DNA from: Pseudomonadota bacterium
GTDB lineage: Bacteria > Pseudomonadota > Gammaproteobacteria > Burkholderiales > Rhodocyclaceae
NCBI GenBank assembly: GCA_008501585.1
Contig: QQUN01000018.1
Location: 1 to 64,000, forward strand
Reading direction: 5' to 3'
Length of the DNA: 64,000 bases
In this document: one piece after another, positions 9,025-16,290 of the stretch
Layout of the letters: each line of letters begins with the position of its first letter
How positions within the stretch are numbered: the first letter of the stretch is position 1
Position numbers and translations under genes: made by a program
The notes under the pieces: model-generated
Database searches by the model: none
What the model saw: only the letters and a program-made list of their open reading frames with translations
Told to the model about the DNA's origin: nothing

Positions 9025-9426
9025 TTACTGCTTGGGCATTTCCGGCTTGGCTTCGCCTGCAGCTTCCTTGGCGGCTTCGACGGCGTTGCCGGCGGCTTCC
9101 TTGGCAGCCTCGACGGCGTTGCCAGCAGCGTCCTTGGCCGCAGCGGCGGCTTCGGCAGCGGCATCGCCTGCAGCGGCGGCGCCTTCCTTGGCGGCTTCCA
9201 TGGCGTGGCCAGCGGCTTCCTTGGCCGAATCGGCTGCGGCAGCGGCGCTGTCCTTGGCGGCGTCGGCAGCGCTCATCTCCTTGGCAGCGTCGGCCGGTGC
9301 TTCAGCGGCCGGTGCGGCCGGCGCGGCGGCAGGGGCTTCGGCTGCCGGTGCAGCCGGCTGTTCTTTCTGGCCGCAGGCAGACACGGCGAGAGCGACGAGG
9401 GCGGCGACGAGGAGAGAATTCTTCAT
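9025..9426 (-). CDS. Alanine-rich repeat lipoprotein
   Basis: Lipoprotein of 133 aa with signal peptide and lipobox VSAC (Cys18). The mature part is a low-complexity Ala/Glu/Lys helix. After a Pro/Ala linker it contains 11-residue repeats of the form KEAAGNAVEAA, at least three near the C-terminus, as in apolipoprotein/LEA-like amphipathic helices. No catalytic motif is seen and the function is unknown; an outer-membrane-tethered helical or stress-related protein is plausible. A promoter-like element lies at 9499-9526 and an AAAGAGG ribosome site precedes the ATG. Confidence 0.8.
   Translation of the reverse strand: MKNSLLVAALVALAVSACGQKEQPAAPAAEAPAAAPAAPAAEAPADAAKEMSAADAAKDSAAAAADSAKEAAGHAMEAAKEGAAAAGDAAAEAAAAAKDAAGNAVEAAKEAAGNAVEAAKEAAGEAKPEMPKQ
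9055..9160 (-). repeat. Imperfect 33-bp coding repeats in the lipoprotein gene
   Basis: Three neighbouring units of about 33 bp encode KDAAGNAVEAA, KEAAGNAVEAA and KEAAGEA. The near identity at DNA level suggests recent slippage or unit duplication; boundaries are approximate. Confidence 0.6.
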
Positions 9427-9498
9427 GTTCAGATAACCTCTTTCTAGGGTTGGGTGTAGCGTTGAAGTCCATCCTGCGTCAGGCAGGATTCGCCGAAA

Positions 9499-9526
9499 AT
9501 ACTAGCATGCGGGTCATGCCGTACAA
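9499..9526 (-). promoter_or_regulatory. Putative sigma-70 promoter of the lipoprotein gene
   Basis: On the minus strand TTGTAC (9526-9521), 16-bp spacer, TAGTAT (9504-9499). The predicted start near 9492 leaves a leader of about 66 nt. It lies in the 334-bp gap between the lipoprotein and rlmD. The rest of that gap is locally A/T-rich and shows no other gene. Confidence 0.5.
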
Positions 9527-9705
9527 GTGTTTTGTTGCTGTGCCGCAACATCATTTAACTGGCTGAAACCCTAGTTCCTGCGCGGTTGTTGGTGTTTCGG
9601 ACGATTGTTTAAATTGTTTCAGATTGTGCGATGTGTCTAAGTGTTTCGACACGGCATCCTGGGCGCCGTGCGCGGCCCGAGGCCAGGGGCAGGGCGCTTG
9701 AAGGA

Positions 9706-9733
9706 TTGATGTCACCGGCCGGCTCGCTACAAT
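9706..9733 (+). promoter_or_regulatory. Putative sigma-70 promoter of rlmD
   Basis: TTGATG (9706-9711), 16-bp spacer, TACAAT (9728-9733), about 28 bp before the rlmD ATG. Confidence 0.55.
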
Positions 9734-9760
9734 ACCGCCTTTTATTTCGGCCCCTCGACC

Positions 9761-11062
9761 ATGCCCATTGCCACCATCCACTCGCTCGACAATGAAGGAC
9801 GCGGGATCACCCGGTCGGCAGAAGGCAAGGCGGTGTTCGTGGAAGGCGCGTTGCCTGGCGAAGCGGTCGACTACACCGTTGTCCGCAAGAAGAAGACCTA
9901 CGAGCAGGCCGAGATTCACAAGATCGTGCGTCCGAGCGCGCAACGGGTCACGCCCAGGTGCGCCTTCTTCGAAAAGTGCGGCGGCTGTTCGATGCAGCAT
10001 CTGGACAGCAATGCGCAGGCGGCGGCCAAGCAGCGCGTGCTGGAAAACGCGCTCTGGCACATCGCCCGCCTGAAGGCCGGGATCATCTATCCGGCGATCA
10101 TCGGCGCGCCCTGGGGCTACCGCTATCGTGCCCGCATCGGCGTGCGCTATGTGCCGTCGAAGGGCGGGGTGCTGGTGGGCTTTCATGAAAAGCGCAGCAG
10201 TTATATCGCGGACATGACTTCGTGCCAGATCCTGCCGCCGCACATCTCGGACATGCTGGTGCCTCTGCGCGAGCTGATCGACGGCCTGTCGGTGCGTGAG
10301 CGTCTTCCGCAGATCGAGATTGCCATCGGCGACACCGAGACGGTGCTGGTATTCCGCAACCTGGTCGATGTCGAGGCGGCCGACATCGTGCGCCTGCGCA
10401 CCTTTGCCGAAACCCATGCGATCCAGGTGTGGCTGCAGCCGTCCGGGCCGGCCTCGGCGTACCGCCTTCATCCCGACACGGCCCCGGCGCTGACATACAG
10501 CATGCCGGAGTTCGATGTCACCATGACGTTCCGGCCCAATGATTTCACCCAGGTGAATGTGCCGATCAACCGGGTGCTGATGCGTCGTGCAATGCACCTG
10601 CTCGATCCTCAGCCGGGTGAGCGTATCGCCGATCTGTTCTGCGGGCTGGGCAATTTCAGCCTGCCGATTGCCCGTTCCGGAGCCACGGTGATTGGCGTTG
10701 AGGGTAGTGATGCCCTGGTCGCCCGCGCCGGTGAAAACGCGCGTGCCAATGGCCTGGCCGAGCACACCGAGTTTTACGCCGCCAACCTGTTCGAGGCGAC
10801 CGAAGACAGCATTGCTGCGCTCGGCAGGCTGGACAAGTTGCTCATCGATCCGCCCCGCGACGGGGCCATGGCCGTGGTCCGCGCCCTGGGGCCCGATGCG
10901 CCGCGCCGCATCGTCTATGTGTCATGCAACCCCGCCTCGCTGGCGCGCGATGCAGCGGTGCTGGTCTATGAAAAAGGCTACCGGCTCAAGGGCGCCGGCA
11001 TCGCCAACATGTTCCCGCAGACCTCGCATGTCGAGTCCATTGCCTTGTTCGAGCGCGACTGA
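9761..11062 (+). CDS. rlmD: 23S rRNA (uracil-1939-C5)-methyltransferase
   Basis: SAM-dependent RNA methyltransferase of 433 aa that makes m5U1939. After a short N-terminal TRAM-like part, CAFFEKCGGCSMQHL supplies three of the four cysteines that hold the family's 4Fe-4S cluster (the fourth may be in TSCQIL). The C-terminal Rossmann domain shows DLFCGLGNFSLPIA (SAM binding), the DPPRDG motif and the nucleophile Cys in YVSCNPASLARD. The product is specifically RlmD-like rather than TrmA-like because of the iron-sulfur motif. The promoter of the following tRNA gene overlaps its stop codon. Confidence 0.93.
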   Translation: MPIATIHSLDNEGRGITRSAEGKAVFVEGALPGEAVDYTVVRKKKTYEQAEIHKIVRPSAQRVTPRCAFFEKCGGCSMQHLDSNAQAAAKQRVLENALWHIARLKAGIIYPAIIGAPWGYRYRARIGVRYVPSKGGVLVGFHEKRSSYIADMTSCQILPPHISDMLVPLRELIDGLSVRERLPQIEIAIGDTETVLVFRNLVDVEAADIVRLRTFAETHAIQVWLQPSGPASAYRLHPDTAPALTYSMPEFDVTMTFRPNDFTQVNVPINRVLMRRAMHLLDPQPGERIADLFCGLGNFSLPIARSGATVIGVEGSDALVARAGENARANGLAEHTEFYAANLFEATEDSIAALGRLDKLLIDPPRDGAMAVVRALGPDAPRRIVYVSCNPASLARDAAVLVYEKGYRLKGAGIANMFPQTSHVESIALFERD

Positions 11063-11087
11063 CGGGGGCGACGCAATCGGCTATACT
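11059..11087 (+). promoter_or_regulatory. Putative promoter of tRNA-Ser
   Basis: CTGACG (11059-11064), 17-bp spacer, TATACT (11082-11087). The element begins inside the rlmD stop region and ends 45 bp before the tRNA. Confidence 0.6.
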
Positions 11088-11132
11088 CCGGCCCGCGCCG
11101 GATGTGCCGTCCAATCGACGGTGGCGGTGTGG

Positions 11133-11220
11133 GGAAGCGTGGCAGAGTGGTCGATTGCACCGGTCTTGAAAACCGGCAACGGGCAACCGTTCGTGAGTTC
11201 GAATCTCACCGCTTCCGCCA
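11133..11220 (+). tRNA. tRNA-Ser (anticodon UGA)
   Basis: 88-nt tRNA. The acceptor stem pairs GGAAGCG (11133-11139) with CGCTTCC (11210-11216), followed by discriminator G and an encoded CCA (11218-11220). The anticodon stem CCGGT/ACCGG encloses the loop CTTGAAA with anticodon TGA at 11167-11169. A long variable arm (class II tRNA) and a GTTCGAATC T-loop are present. Confidence 0.96.
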
Positions 11221-11231
11221 GCAGTGAATTC

Positions 11232-11256
11232 AACGCGGCGCCGGGCCGCGTTTTTT
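11232..11256 (+). terminator. Intrinsic terminator of tRNA-Ser
   Basis: AACGCGGC (11232-11239), loop GCCGG, GCCGCGTT (11245-11252), followed by a T-run to 11256. Confidence 0.88.
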
Positions 11257-11344
11257 GTTGCCGCTTGCGGCACCCGTGCATTTCCCGTGTCCGGCCAGGG
11301 GCCGACGGGCAAGGGCGTGGCAACGCAGGCCGGGTGGTGAGGAC

Positions 11345-11941
11345 ATGCCGATGAAGCGGGTGTTGATTGTCGATGACGACCGGGTGATCCTGAACCTGCT
11401 GGCCGAAGGCCTGCGCGATCTGGGCTATGCCGTGGCCACCGCGGTGTCCGGTGCGGACGCACTGGCGCAGGTGGCGGAGCAACCCTTTGACCTCGCTGTC
11501 CTCGACATGCGCATGCCGGGGATGCCCGGCCTGGAACTGGCGCGCGCGCTTGCCGAGGCCGGTGGGCCGCCGTTCGTGTTCCTGTCCGCATTCGGCGATA
11601 CCGACGTCGTCCAGGCGGCAGCAGAGGCTGGCGCGATGGGCTATCTGGTCAAGCCGGTGGATGTGCCGCAGCTGGTGCCCTTTCTTGAAGCGTCGATTGC
11701 GCGTGCCCGCGAGATGGCGGACCTGCGGACCACCACCGGACATCTTGAGCAAGCGTTGTCGGTCGAGCAGAAGACGCGCACGGCGGTTGGCATCCTCATG
11801 GTACGCAAGGGGCTGGACCGTCAGCAGGCGTTTGATTTCCTGCGCAACCAGGCGCGCTCTCAGCGGCGCAAGATCGGTGATTTGTCCGAAGACCTGATTT
11901 CCGCCGTCGAGGGAATGAACCGGATTCTGCGCGATTCCTGA
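11345..11941 (+). CDS. ANTAR-domain response regulator (PdtaR/NasT-type)
   Basis: 198-aa regulator. The REC domain (residues 1-120) has the acidic pair VDDD, phospho-acceptor in AVLDMRMPG, the LSAFGD switch and Lys in LVKPVD. A C-terminal ANTAR RNA-binding domain follows (KTRTAVGILMVRKGLDRQQAF, then FLRNQAR). ANTAR proteins bind paired hairpins in leader RNAs and block termination. The ATG at 11345 has a GTGAGGA site; an earlier in-frame ATG lacks one. The next gene is a HisKA_2 kinase, the kinase class that pairs with ANTAR regulators, so the two are probably cognate. Confidence 0.9.
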   Translation: MPMKRVLIVDDDRVILNLLAEGLRDLGYAVATAVSGADALAQVAEQPFDLAVLDMRMPGMPGLELARALAEAGGPPFVFLSAFGDTDVVQAAAEAGAMGYLVKPVDVPQLVPFLEASIARAREMADLRTTTGHLEQALSVEQKTRTAVGILMVRKGLDRQQAFDFLRNQARSQRRKIGDLSEDLISAVEGMNRILRDS

Positions 11942-12206
11942 GCCCCGGGCTTTCGATTCGCGCGCGCTTGTGTCAGGCTCGACCCGGATGCAGCGCATGG
12001 CGCCGATGCCGCCCGCCGCAAGCGGGCGTGCGTTCGTGTGCGCCGCTGGCCGGACGGGCCCAAGCCTCGCCCGATCCCGTGCCAGCGACTGTCAGGCCGG
12101 CATTGCCCGGCCGCTTTGAACGGGCCCGGACCCCGCCCAAGATGGTTCATCGACACGCCCCGGCAGCGCCGGTGGATGTCGACGGACGTTATCGACTGGA
12201 AGGATC
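11942..12206 (+). other. Intergenic region with two GC hairpins
   Basis: No gene is seen. A hairpin CGCCCGC/GCGGGCG occupies 12010-12028 (5-nt loop) with no T-run. A second, GGCCGG-CATTGC-CCGGCC at 12095-12112, has a six-nucleotide loop. Paired hairpins with hexaloops are the target type of ANTAR proteins, but neither loop has the expected A at 1 and G at 4, so this is only a candidate leader for the downstream kinase gene. Confidence 0.35.
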
Positions 12207-14093
12207 ATGCTGGCCAGACTGACCGTCGCGCGGCGACTTGCCCTGGGTTTCGGCCTCTTGTTGTTGCTGCTCGTGTCCTCGGTCGTGCTGGGGCTGAACC
12301 GGCTGGCGGCGCTCAATGAGATGGTGGAGCGCGTGGTCACGCGTGATCGCGAAAACACTGCGCTGGCCAACCGGACGCTCGATCTGATGAACGAGCAGAC
12401 GCAGGACACCCTGCTGCTGTTCCACGACGCCAGACCCGCGGCGGTGCGTGAGCGCATTGCGGCGCGCAGCGCCGTCATCGACGCGACGATCGCGCAGCTC
12501 GAGGGGCATCTCGACCACGCGCCGAGCCGGCTGCTGCTCGAACGCGTCCGCGAACAGCGCGCAGAGTATGCGAAGTCGTTTCGGGAGGCCGCGCAGCTGC
12601 AGGCGGGCGGGCGTTCGGGCGAGGCACTGCAGCGCATCCTGGACGATACCGTGCCACGCCTGAACGGCCTCAAGGTATCGGTCGAAGCCTTGATCGCCAT
12701 GCAGGATCGCGTGCTGCGGGAGACCGGCAGCCGGTCGCTGGCCACCTTCGAGCGGGCTTACCAGCTCTTGGTGGCCTTTCTGGTGCTGGCGGTGATCGCC
12801 GCGCTTGTGTTGTCGGCGTGGATCATCCGGGGGGTCATCCGGCCGCTCGGTGGCGAGCCGGAAGTCGTACGTGAGATCGTCGAGCGGATGGCCCACGGCG
12901 AGTTGAGCAACCCGATCATGTTGCCGCCCGACGATCGTGGCAGCCTGCTGTCGGCGATGCGTGTCCTGCAACATAACCTGCGCCACCAGATCGATGAGCG
13001 CTGGCGGGTCGAACTGGCGCTGCGCGAAAGCCAGGCGCGCTTCCAGGGCTTGATCGAAACCTTCGGCGACTGGGCCTGGGAGGTGGACGACGCCTGGCGA
13101 TACACCTACGCCGGCCCCCAGGTGCGGCACATCCTTGGCTATGCGCCCGACGAGTTGATCGGCCAGACGCCTTTTGACCTGATGCCGGCCGAAGAGGCCG
13201 CCCGTGTGCGACGGCTGGCCGAGGCGGCGCGGGCCGGCTTGCAACCCATGGTGGCGTTGGAGAATGTGAACCAGCACAAGTCCGGGCGGCGGGTCGTGCT
13301 CGAGAGCAGCGGGCAGCCGTTCTTCGACGCACAGGGTCGGTTTCGCGGTTACCGCGGGGTCGACCGCGAAATTACCGACCGCAAGCAGGCCGAGGCGGCG
13401 CGTCTGGCAGAGGCCGAGCGCTTGCGCGACACGCTGGTGCGCGAAGTGCACCACCGTATCAAGAACAATCTGCAGACCGTGGTCGGCTTGCTTCGGCGCG
13501 AGGCGGACAAGCGCCCCGAGGCGCGGGGGTCGATCGAATCGGCCATTGCCCAGGTGCAGGCGGTGGCCGTGGTGCACGGCCTGTATGGCCAGGTGACGCG
13601 GCATAGTGTCATGTTGTGCGAGCTGGTGCCCGCTGTGGTCAGCAATGTGTCGGATCTGAGCGGCGTGCCGATCCGGCTCGAGGGCCTGCCGCCGACGGGC
13701 GGGCGTCTGCTGATCCGCGAGAGCGAGACCGTGGCGGTGGCGCTGGTGCTCAACGAACTGGTGACGAATGCGGTCAAGCACGCCGCCAGTGCGGCCGAGG
13801 GTGTGTCACCAGGGGTCATCGTGCGGCGCGAGGGCGCGCGTGGCTGGGTGACGATAGAAAACGCCGGCCGGATGGCGCCGGGGTTTGATTTCGATGCGCG
13901 CCAGGGCATGGGGACCGGTCTCGGGCTGGTGCGCGCGTTGATGCCGGTCCCCGGCATGTCGGTGTCGTTCTGCCAGGATGGCGAGATCGTGCGGGTGGTG
14001 GTGGGCATCGAACCCCCGGTCGTCAGCGAGGCGCCACCGGCGCCGGGCGGGGCGGAGACCGCGCCGCGCCGCGGGGGGGCGAGTCCATCCTGA
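12207..14093 (+). CDS. Membrane sensor histidine kinase, HisKA_2 type (4-helix sensor, HAMP, PAS)
   Basis: Protein of 628 aa. TM1 (about residues 9-30) and TM2 (about 188-210) flank a helical periplasmic sensor. HAMP follows, then a PAS domain near residues 270-395 ([20 protein letters not shown]), then HisKA_2 with the phospho-His in [12 protein letters not shown] (residues 415-416) and an HATPase domain ([11 protein letters not shown] and the GMGTGLGL G-box). The kinase most likely phosphorylates the ANTAR regulator just upstream. Its first ~180 residues are clearly paralogous to the chemoreceptor encoded next. The C-terminal 30 residues are Pro/Ala-rich and probably disordered. Confidence 0.9.
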   Translation: MLARLTVARRLALGFGLLLLLLVSSVVLGLNRLAALNEMVERVVTRDRENTALANRTLDLMNEQTQDTLLLFHDARPAAVRERIAARSAVIDATIAQLEGHLDHAPSRLLLERVREQRAEYAKSFREAAQLQAGGRSGEALQRILDDTVPRLNGLKVSVEALIAMQDRVLRETGSRSLATFERAYQLLVAFLVLAVIAALVLSAWIIRGVIRPLGGEPEVVREIVERMAHGELSNPIMLPPDDRGSLLSAMRVLQHNLRHQIDERWRVELALRESQARFQGLIETFGDWAWEVDDAWRYTYAGPQVRHILGYAPDELIGQTPFDLMPAEEAARVRRLAEAARAGLQPMVALENVNQHKSGRRVVLESSGQPFFDAQGRFRGYRGVDREITDRKQAEAARLAEAERLRDTLVREVHHRIKNNLQTVVGLLRREADKRPEARGSIESAIAQVQAVAVVHGLYGQVTRHSVMLCELVPAVVSNVSDLSGVPIRLEGLPPTGGRLLIRESETVAVALVLNELVTNAVKHAASAAEGVSPGVIVRREGARGWVTIENAGRMAPGFDFDARQGMGTGLGLVRALMPVPGMSVSFCQDGEIVRVVVGIEPPVVSEAPPAPGGAETAPRRGGASPS

Positions 14094-14180
14094 GCGGCGC
14101 GCCGCGCGCAGTGTGTGGAATGTCACGTCGCCGGCGGATATCCCCGGTGATTTTTTTTATCCGGACGCTGGCGTATGGGC

Positions 14181-14207
14181 TAAAGTTACACCGGCAATCG
14201 CCGATGC
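14181..14207 (+). promoter_or_regulatory. Sigma-28 (FliA) promoter of the chemoreceptor gene
   Basis: TAAAGTTA (14181-14188), exactly 11 bp, then GCCGATGC (14200-14207). The FliA consensus is TAAAGTTT-N11-GCCGATAA, so 13 of 16 defined positions match. It lies in the 323-bp gap before the chemoreceptor, which otherwise shows only a TTTTTTTT tract at 14151-14158 and no gene. The leader would be about 200 nt. Confidence 0.75.
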
Positions 14208-14416
14208 ATTTCACATGCAGCCGGTGGTGTCGGCAAAGAGCCGCCTGCTTGCCGGTCCAGCGCAGCCCATTCCCCCGCCGCGCTGGCCATCTCAGCCGCC
14301 CAGATGGATGCGGCGAGCCATTCTGTCGGGCCCAATTCCTGCCCTCCATGTCGTGCGCTGGCGCGATCCGTGGCCTCGTCCCGGGTGCGTTGGCACTGTG
14401 TTGGGGGCTGATCATC

Positions 14417-16039
14417 ATGTTGGGACGACTGACCGTCGCATGGCGGCTGACGCTGGGGTTTGGCGTGTTGCTGGGCTTGCTGGTTGTGGCCGTGGTGCTG
14501 GGGCTGAACCGGCTTGCCTCGGTGCAGGCCATGGTCGAACGCATTGTCGATGTGGACTGGCGCAAGGCCGAACTGGCCAATGACACTATTGATCTGATGA
14601 ACGCCAATACCCGGGAGACTTTTTTGCTCTTCCATGCGCCCGACCCGGCGCCGGTGCGCCAGCGCATCGCGGCCAACGTCAAGTCGATCACCGCGCTCAT
14701 CGACCAGCTCGACGCCTTGCTCTACCTGCCCGAAGGCAAGGCGATGCTGGCAGAGATTCGCGCCCGGCGCAAAACCTATGTCGACTCCTTCCTCGAGGTG
14801 TCGAAGCAGCTCGAGGCGGGTGCGCGCGAGGCGGCCTCGCATCGCATGGCGACCGAGACCGTACCGGCACTGGACGCCTTGCTCGCCGAGGTTGACCGGC
14901 TCATTGATCTGCAGGGGCGGATCCTGGAGCAAAGCGGTGCGGCCGCCAAGGCCAGTTATGCCGATGCACGCACCCTGCTGCTCGCCTTTCTTGCCCTTGC
15001 CGTGGTGGCGACCCTGCTGTTGTCGCGCTGGATCGTCCGCGCCGTGACGCGGCCGCTCGGCGGCGAGCCCGATGAGGCCAAGGCGGCGGTCGATGCCATT
15101 GCGCAGGGCGACCTGCGCGCCGAGATCGTGGTCAAGCCGGGCAATGAGGCGTCCCTGCTGGCGGCCTTGCGGCGCATGCAGGACCAGCTGCGGCGGATGA
15201 TCGGCGAGCTGACCGAGAACGCCAACGGTGTGGCCAGCGCCGCCGAACAACTGGCCGCCGCCTCGGCGCAGATTGCCAGCAGTTCCGCCCACCAGAGCGA
15301 TGCCGCCTCCAGCATGGCCAGTGCGGTCGAGCAGATGACGGTCAGCATCGGCCAGGTGACCGACAGCGCCGGTGAGGCCCGCACGGTCACCAGCGAGGCC
15401 GGCACCTTGTCGGTCGGCGGCCGCGATGTGATCGTCCGTACGGTGGCCGAGATGGAAGGCATCGCCCAGACCGTCGCCGATGCGGCCAACACGATCGAGG
15501 CCGTGGGCGACAGCTCGCAGCGCATCTCGCATGTGGTGCAGGTCATTCGCGAGGTGGCCGAGCAGACCAACCTGCTGGCGCTCAATGCCGCCATTGAAGC
15601 GGCGCGCGCCGGCGAGCAGGGGCGCGGCTTTGCAGTGGTGGCCGACGAGGTACGCAAGCTGGCCGAACGCACCGCGCAGGCAACCACCGACATCAGCGAC
15701 ATGATCGCCACCATGCAGTCGCGCGCCGGGGCCGCGGTGAGCACCATGGAGCATGCCGTGCGGCGGGTCGGCGACGGCGTCGAGCTGGCGACACGGGCCG
15801 GTGAGTCGATGCAGGCCATCAGCGGTGGAACTCAACGCGCGGTGTCAGCGGTGAACGAGATCTCCAACGCCTTGCGCGAGCAAAGCGTTGCCAGCAACGA
15901 GATTGCCGCCAACGTCGAGCGGATCGCGCAGATGTCGGAGGAGAACAGCGCCTCGACCCGCCAGGCCCACGCCACGGCGGCGCAGTTGCAGTCGCTGGCC
16001 GAGGGCACCTTGAACGCGGTGCGTGTGTTCCGTCTGTGA
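14417..16039 (+). CDS. Methyl-accepting chemotaxis protein
   Basis: Chemoreceptor of 540 aa: TM1 (about 9-30), periplasmic four-helix sensor, TM2 (about 188-207), HAMP and a cytoplasmic coiled-coil with the CheA/CheW-binding hairpin ([20 protein letters not shown], then [22 protein letters not shown]). There is no C-terminal CheR-tethering pentapeptide. The ATG at 14417 matches the N-terminus of the preceding kinase ([16 protein letters not shown] against [16 protein letters not shown]); a long upstream in-frame extension has no family character. The sensor similarity suggests both proteins detect the same or related ligands. A sigma-28 promoter ties expression to motility. Confidence 0.92.
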   Translation: MLGRLTVAWRLTLGFGVLLGLLVVAVVLGLNRLASVQAMVERIVDVDWRKAELANDTIDLMNANTRETFLLFHAPDPAPVRQRIAANVKSITALIDQLDALLYLPEGKAMLAEIRARRKTYVDSFLEVSKQLEAGAREAASHRMATETVPALDALLAEVDRLIDLQGRILEQSGAAAKASYADARTLLLAFLALAVVATLLLSRWIVRAVTRPLGGEPDEAKAAVDAIAQGDLRAEIVVKPGNEASLLAALRRMQDQLRRMIGELTENANGVASAAEQLAAASAQIASSSAHQSDAASSMASAVEQMTVSIGQVTDSAGEARTVTSEAGTLSVGGRDVIVRTVAEMEGIAQTVADAANTIEAVGDSSQRISHVVQVIREVAEQTNLLALNAAIEAARAGEQGRGFAVVADEVRKLAERTAQATTDISDMIATMQSRAGAAVSTMEHAVRRVGDGVELATRAGESMQAISGGTQRAVSAVNEISNALREQSVASNEIAANVERIAQMSEENSASTRQAHATAAQLQSLAEGTLNAVRVFRL

Positions 16040-16052
16040 GCGGGTGGCGGGA

Positions 16053-16081
16053 TTGAGGTCCGTCAACATGGCGGAGATACT
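16053..16081 (+). promoter_or_regulatory. Putative sigma-70 promoter of the leader ORF and GGDEF-EAL gene
   Basis: TTGAGG (16053-16058), 17-bp spacer, GATACT (16076-16081), about 80 bp before the leader ORF. Confidence 0.35.
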
Positions 16082-16170
16082 TTCTCTGCTAGCCTTTAGT
16101 CGTAGATAGATGCTGCCGTTAAGCGTTCAGGGGCGCGCACGCCAGTGACCGTGTGCCACAAGGAGGAGTA

Positions 16171-16290
16171 ATGATGCAGATCAAGCGAACGGACCTTTCT
16201 GCGTGGCTCGCGGTGGAATGCCGGTGGTTGGTGGCGCGGCATGGCGGCGCGTGTCGCCAAGGTGGTCTGCCACGGCCGGAATCTTCATGA
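16171..16290 (+). CDS. 39-aa leader ORF coupled to the c-di-GMP gene
   Basis: A near-ideal ribosome site AAGGAGGA (16160-16167) precedes ATGATG. The ORF (MMQIKRTDLSAWLAVECRWL and 19 more residues) ends with a TGA that overlaps the start of the next gene (ATGA at 16287-16290). The downstream ATG has no good Shine-Dalgarno of its own, so its translation probably depends on ribosomes finishing this ORF. The peptide is not recognised; it may be a leader peptide or only a ribosome-loading device. Confidence 0.55.
   Translation: MMQIKRTDLSAWLAVECRWLVARHGGACRQGGLPRPESS

Noticed and set aside
12010-12112. Definite ANTAR target RNA
   Set aside because: The hairpin loops do not show the A1/G4 hexaloop pattern, and the two stems are not adjacent.
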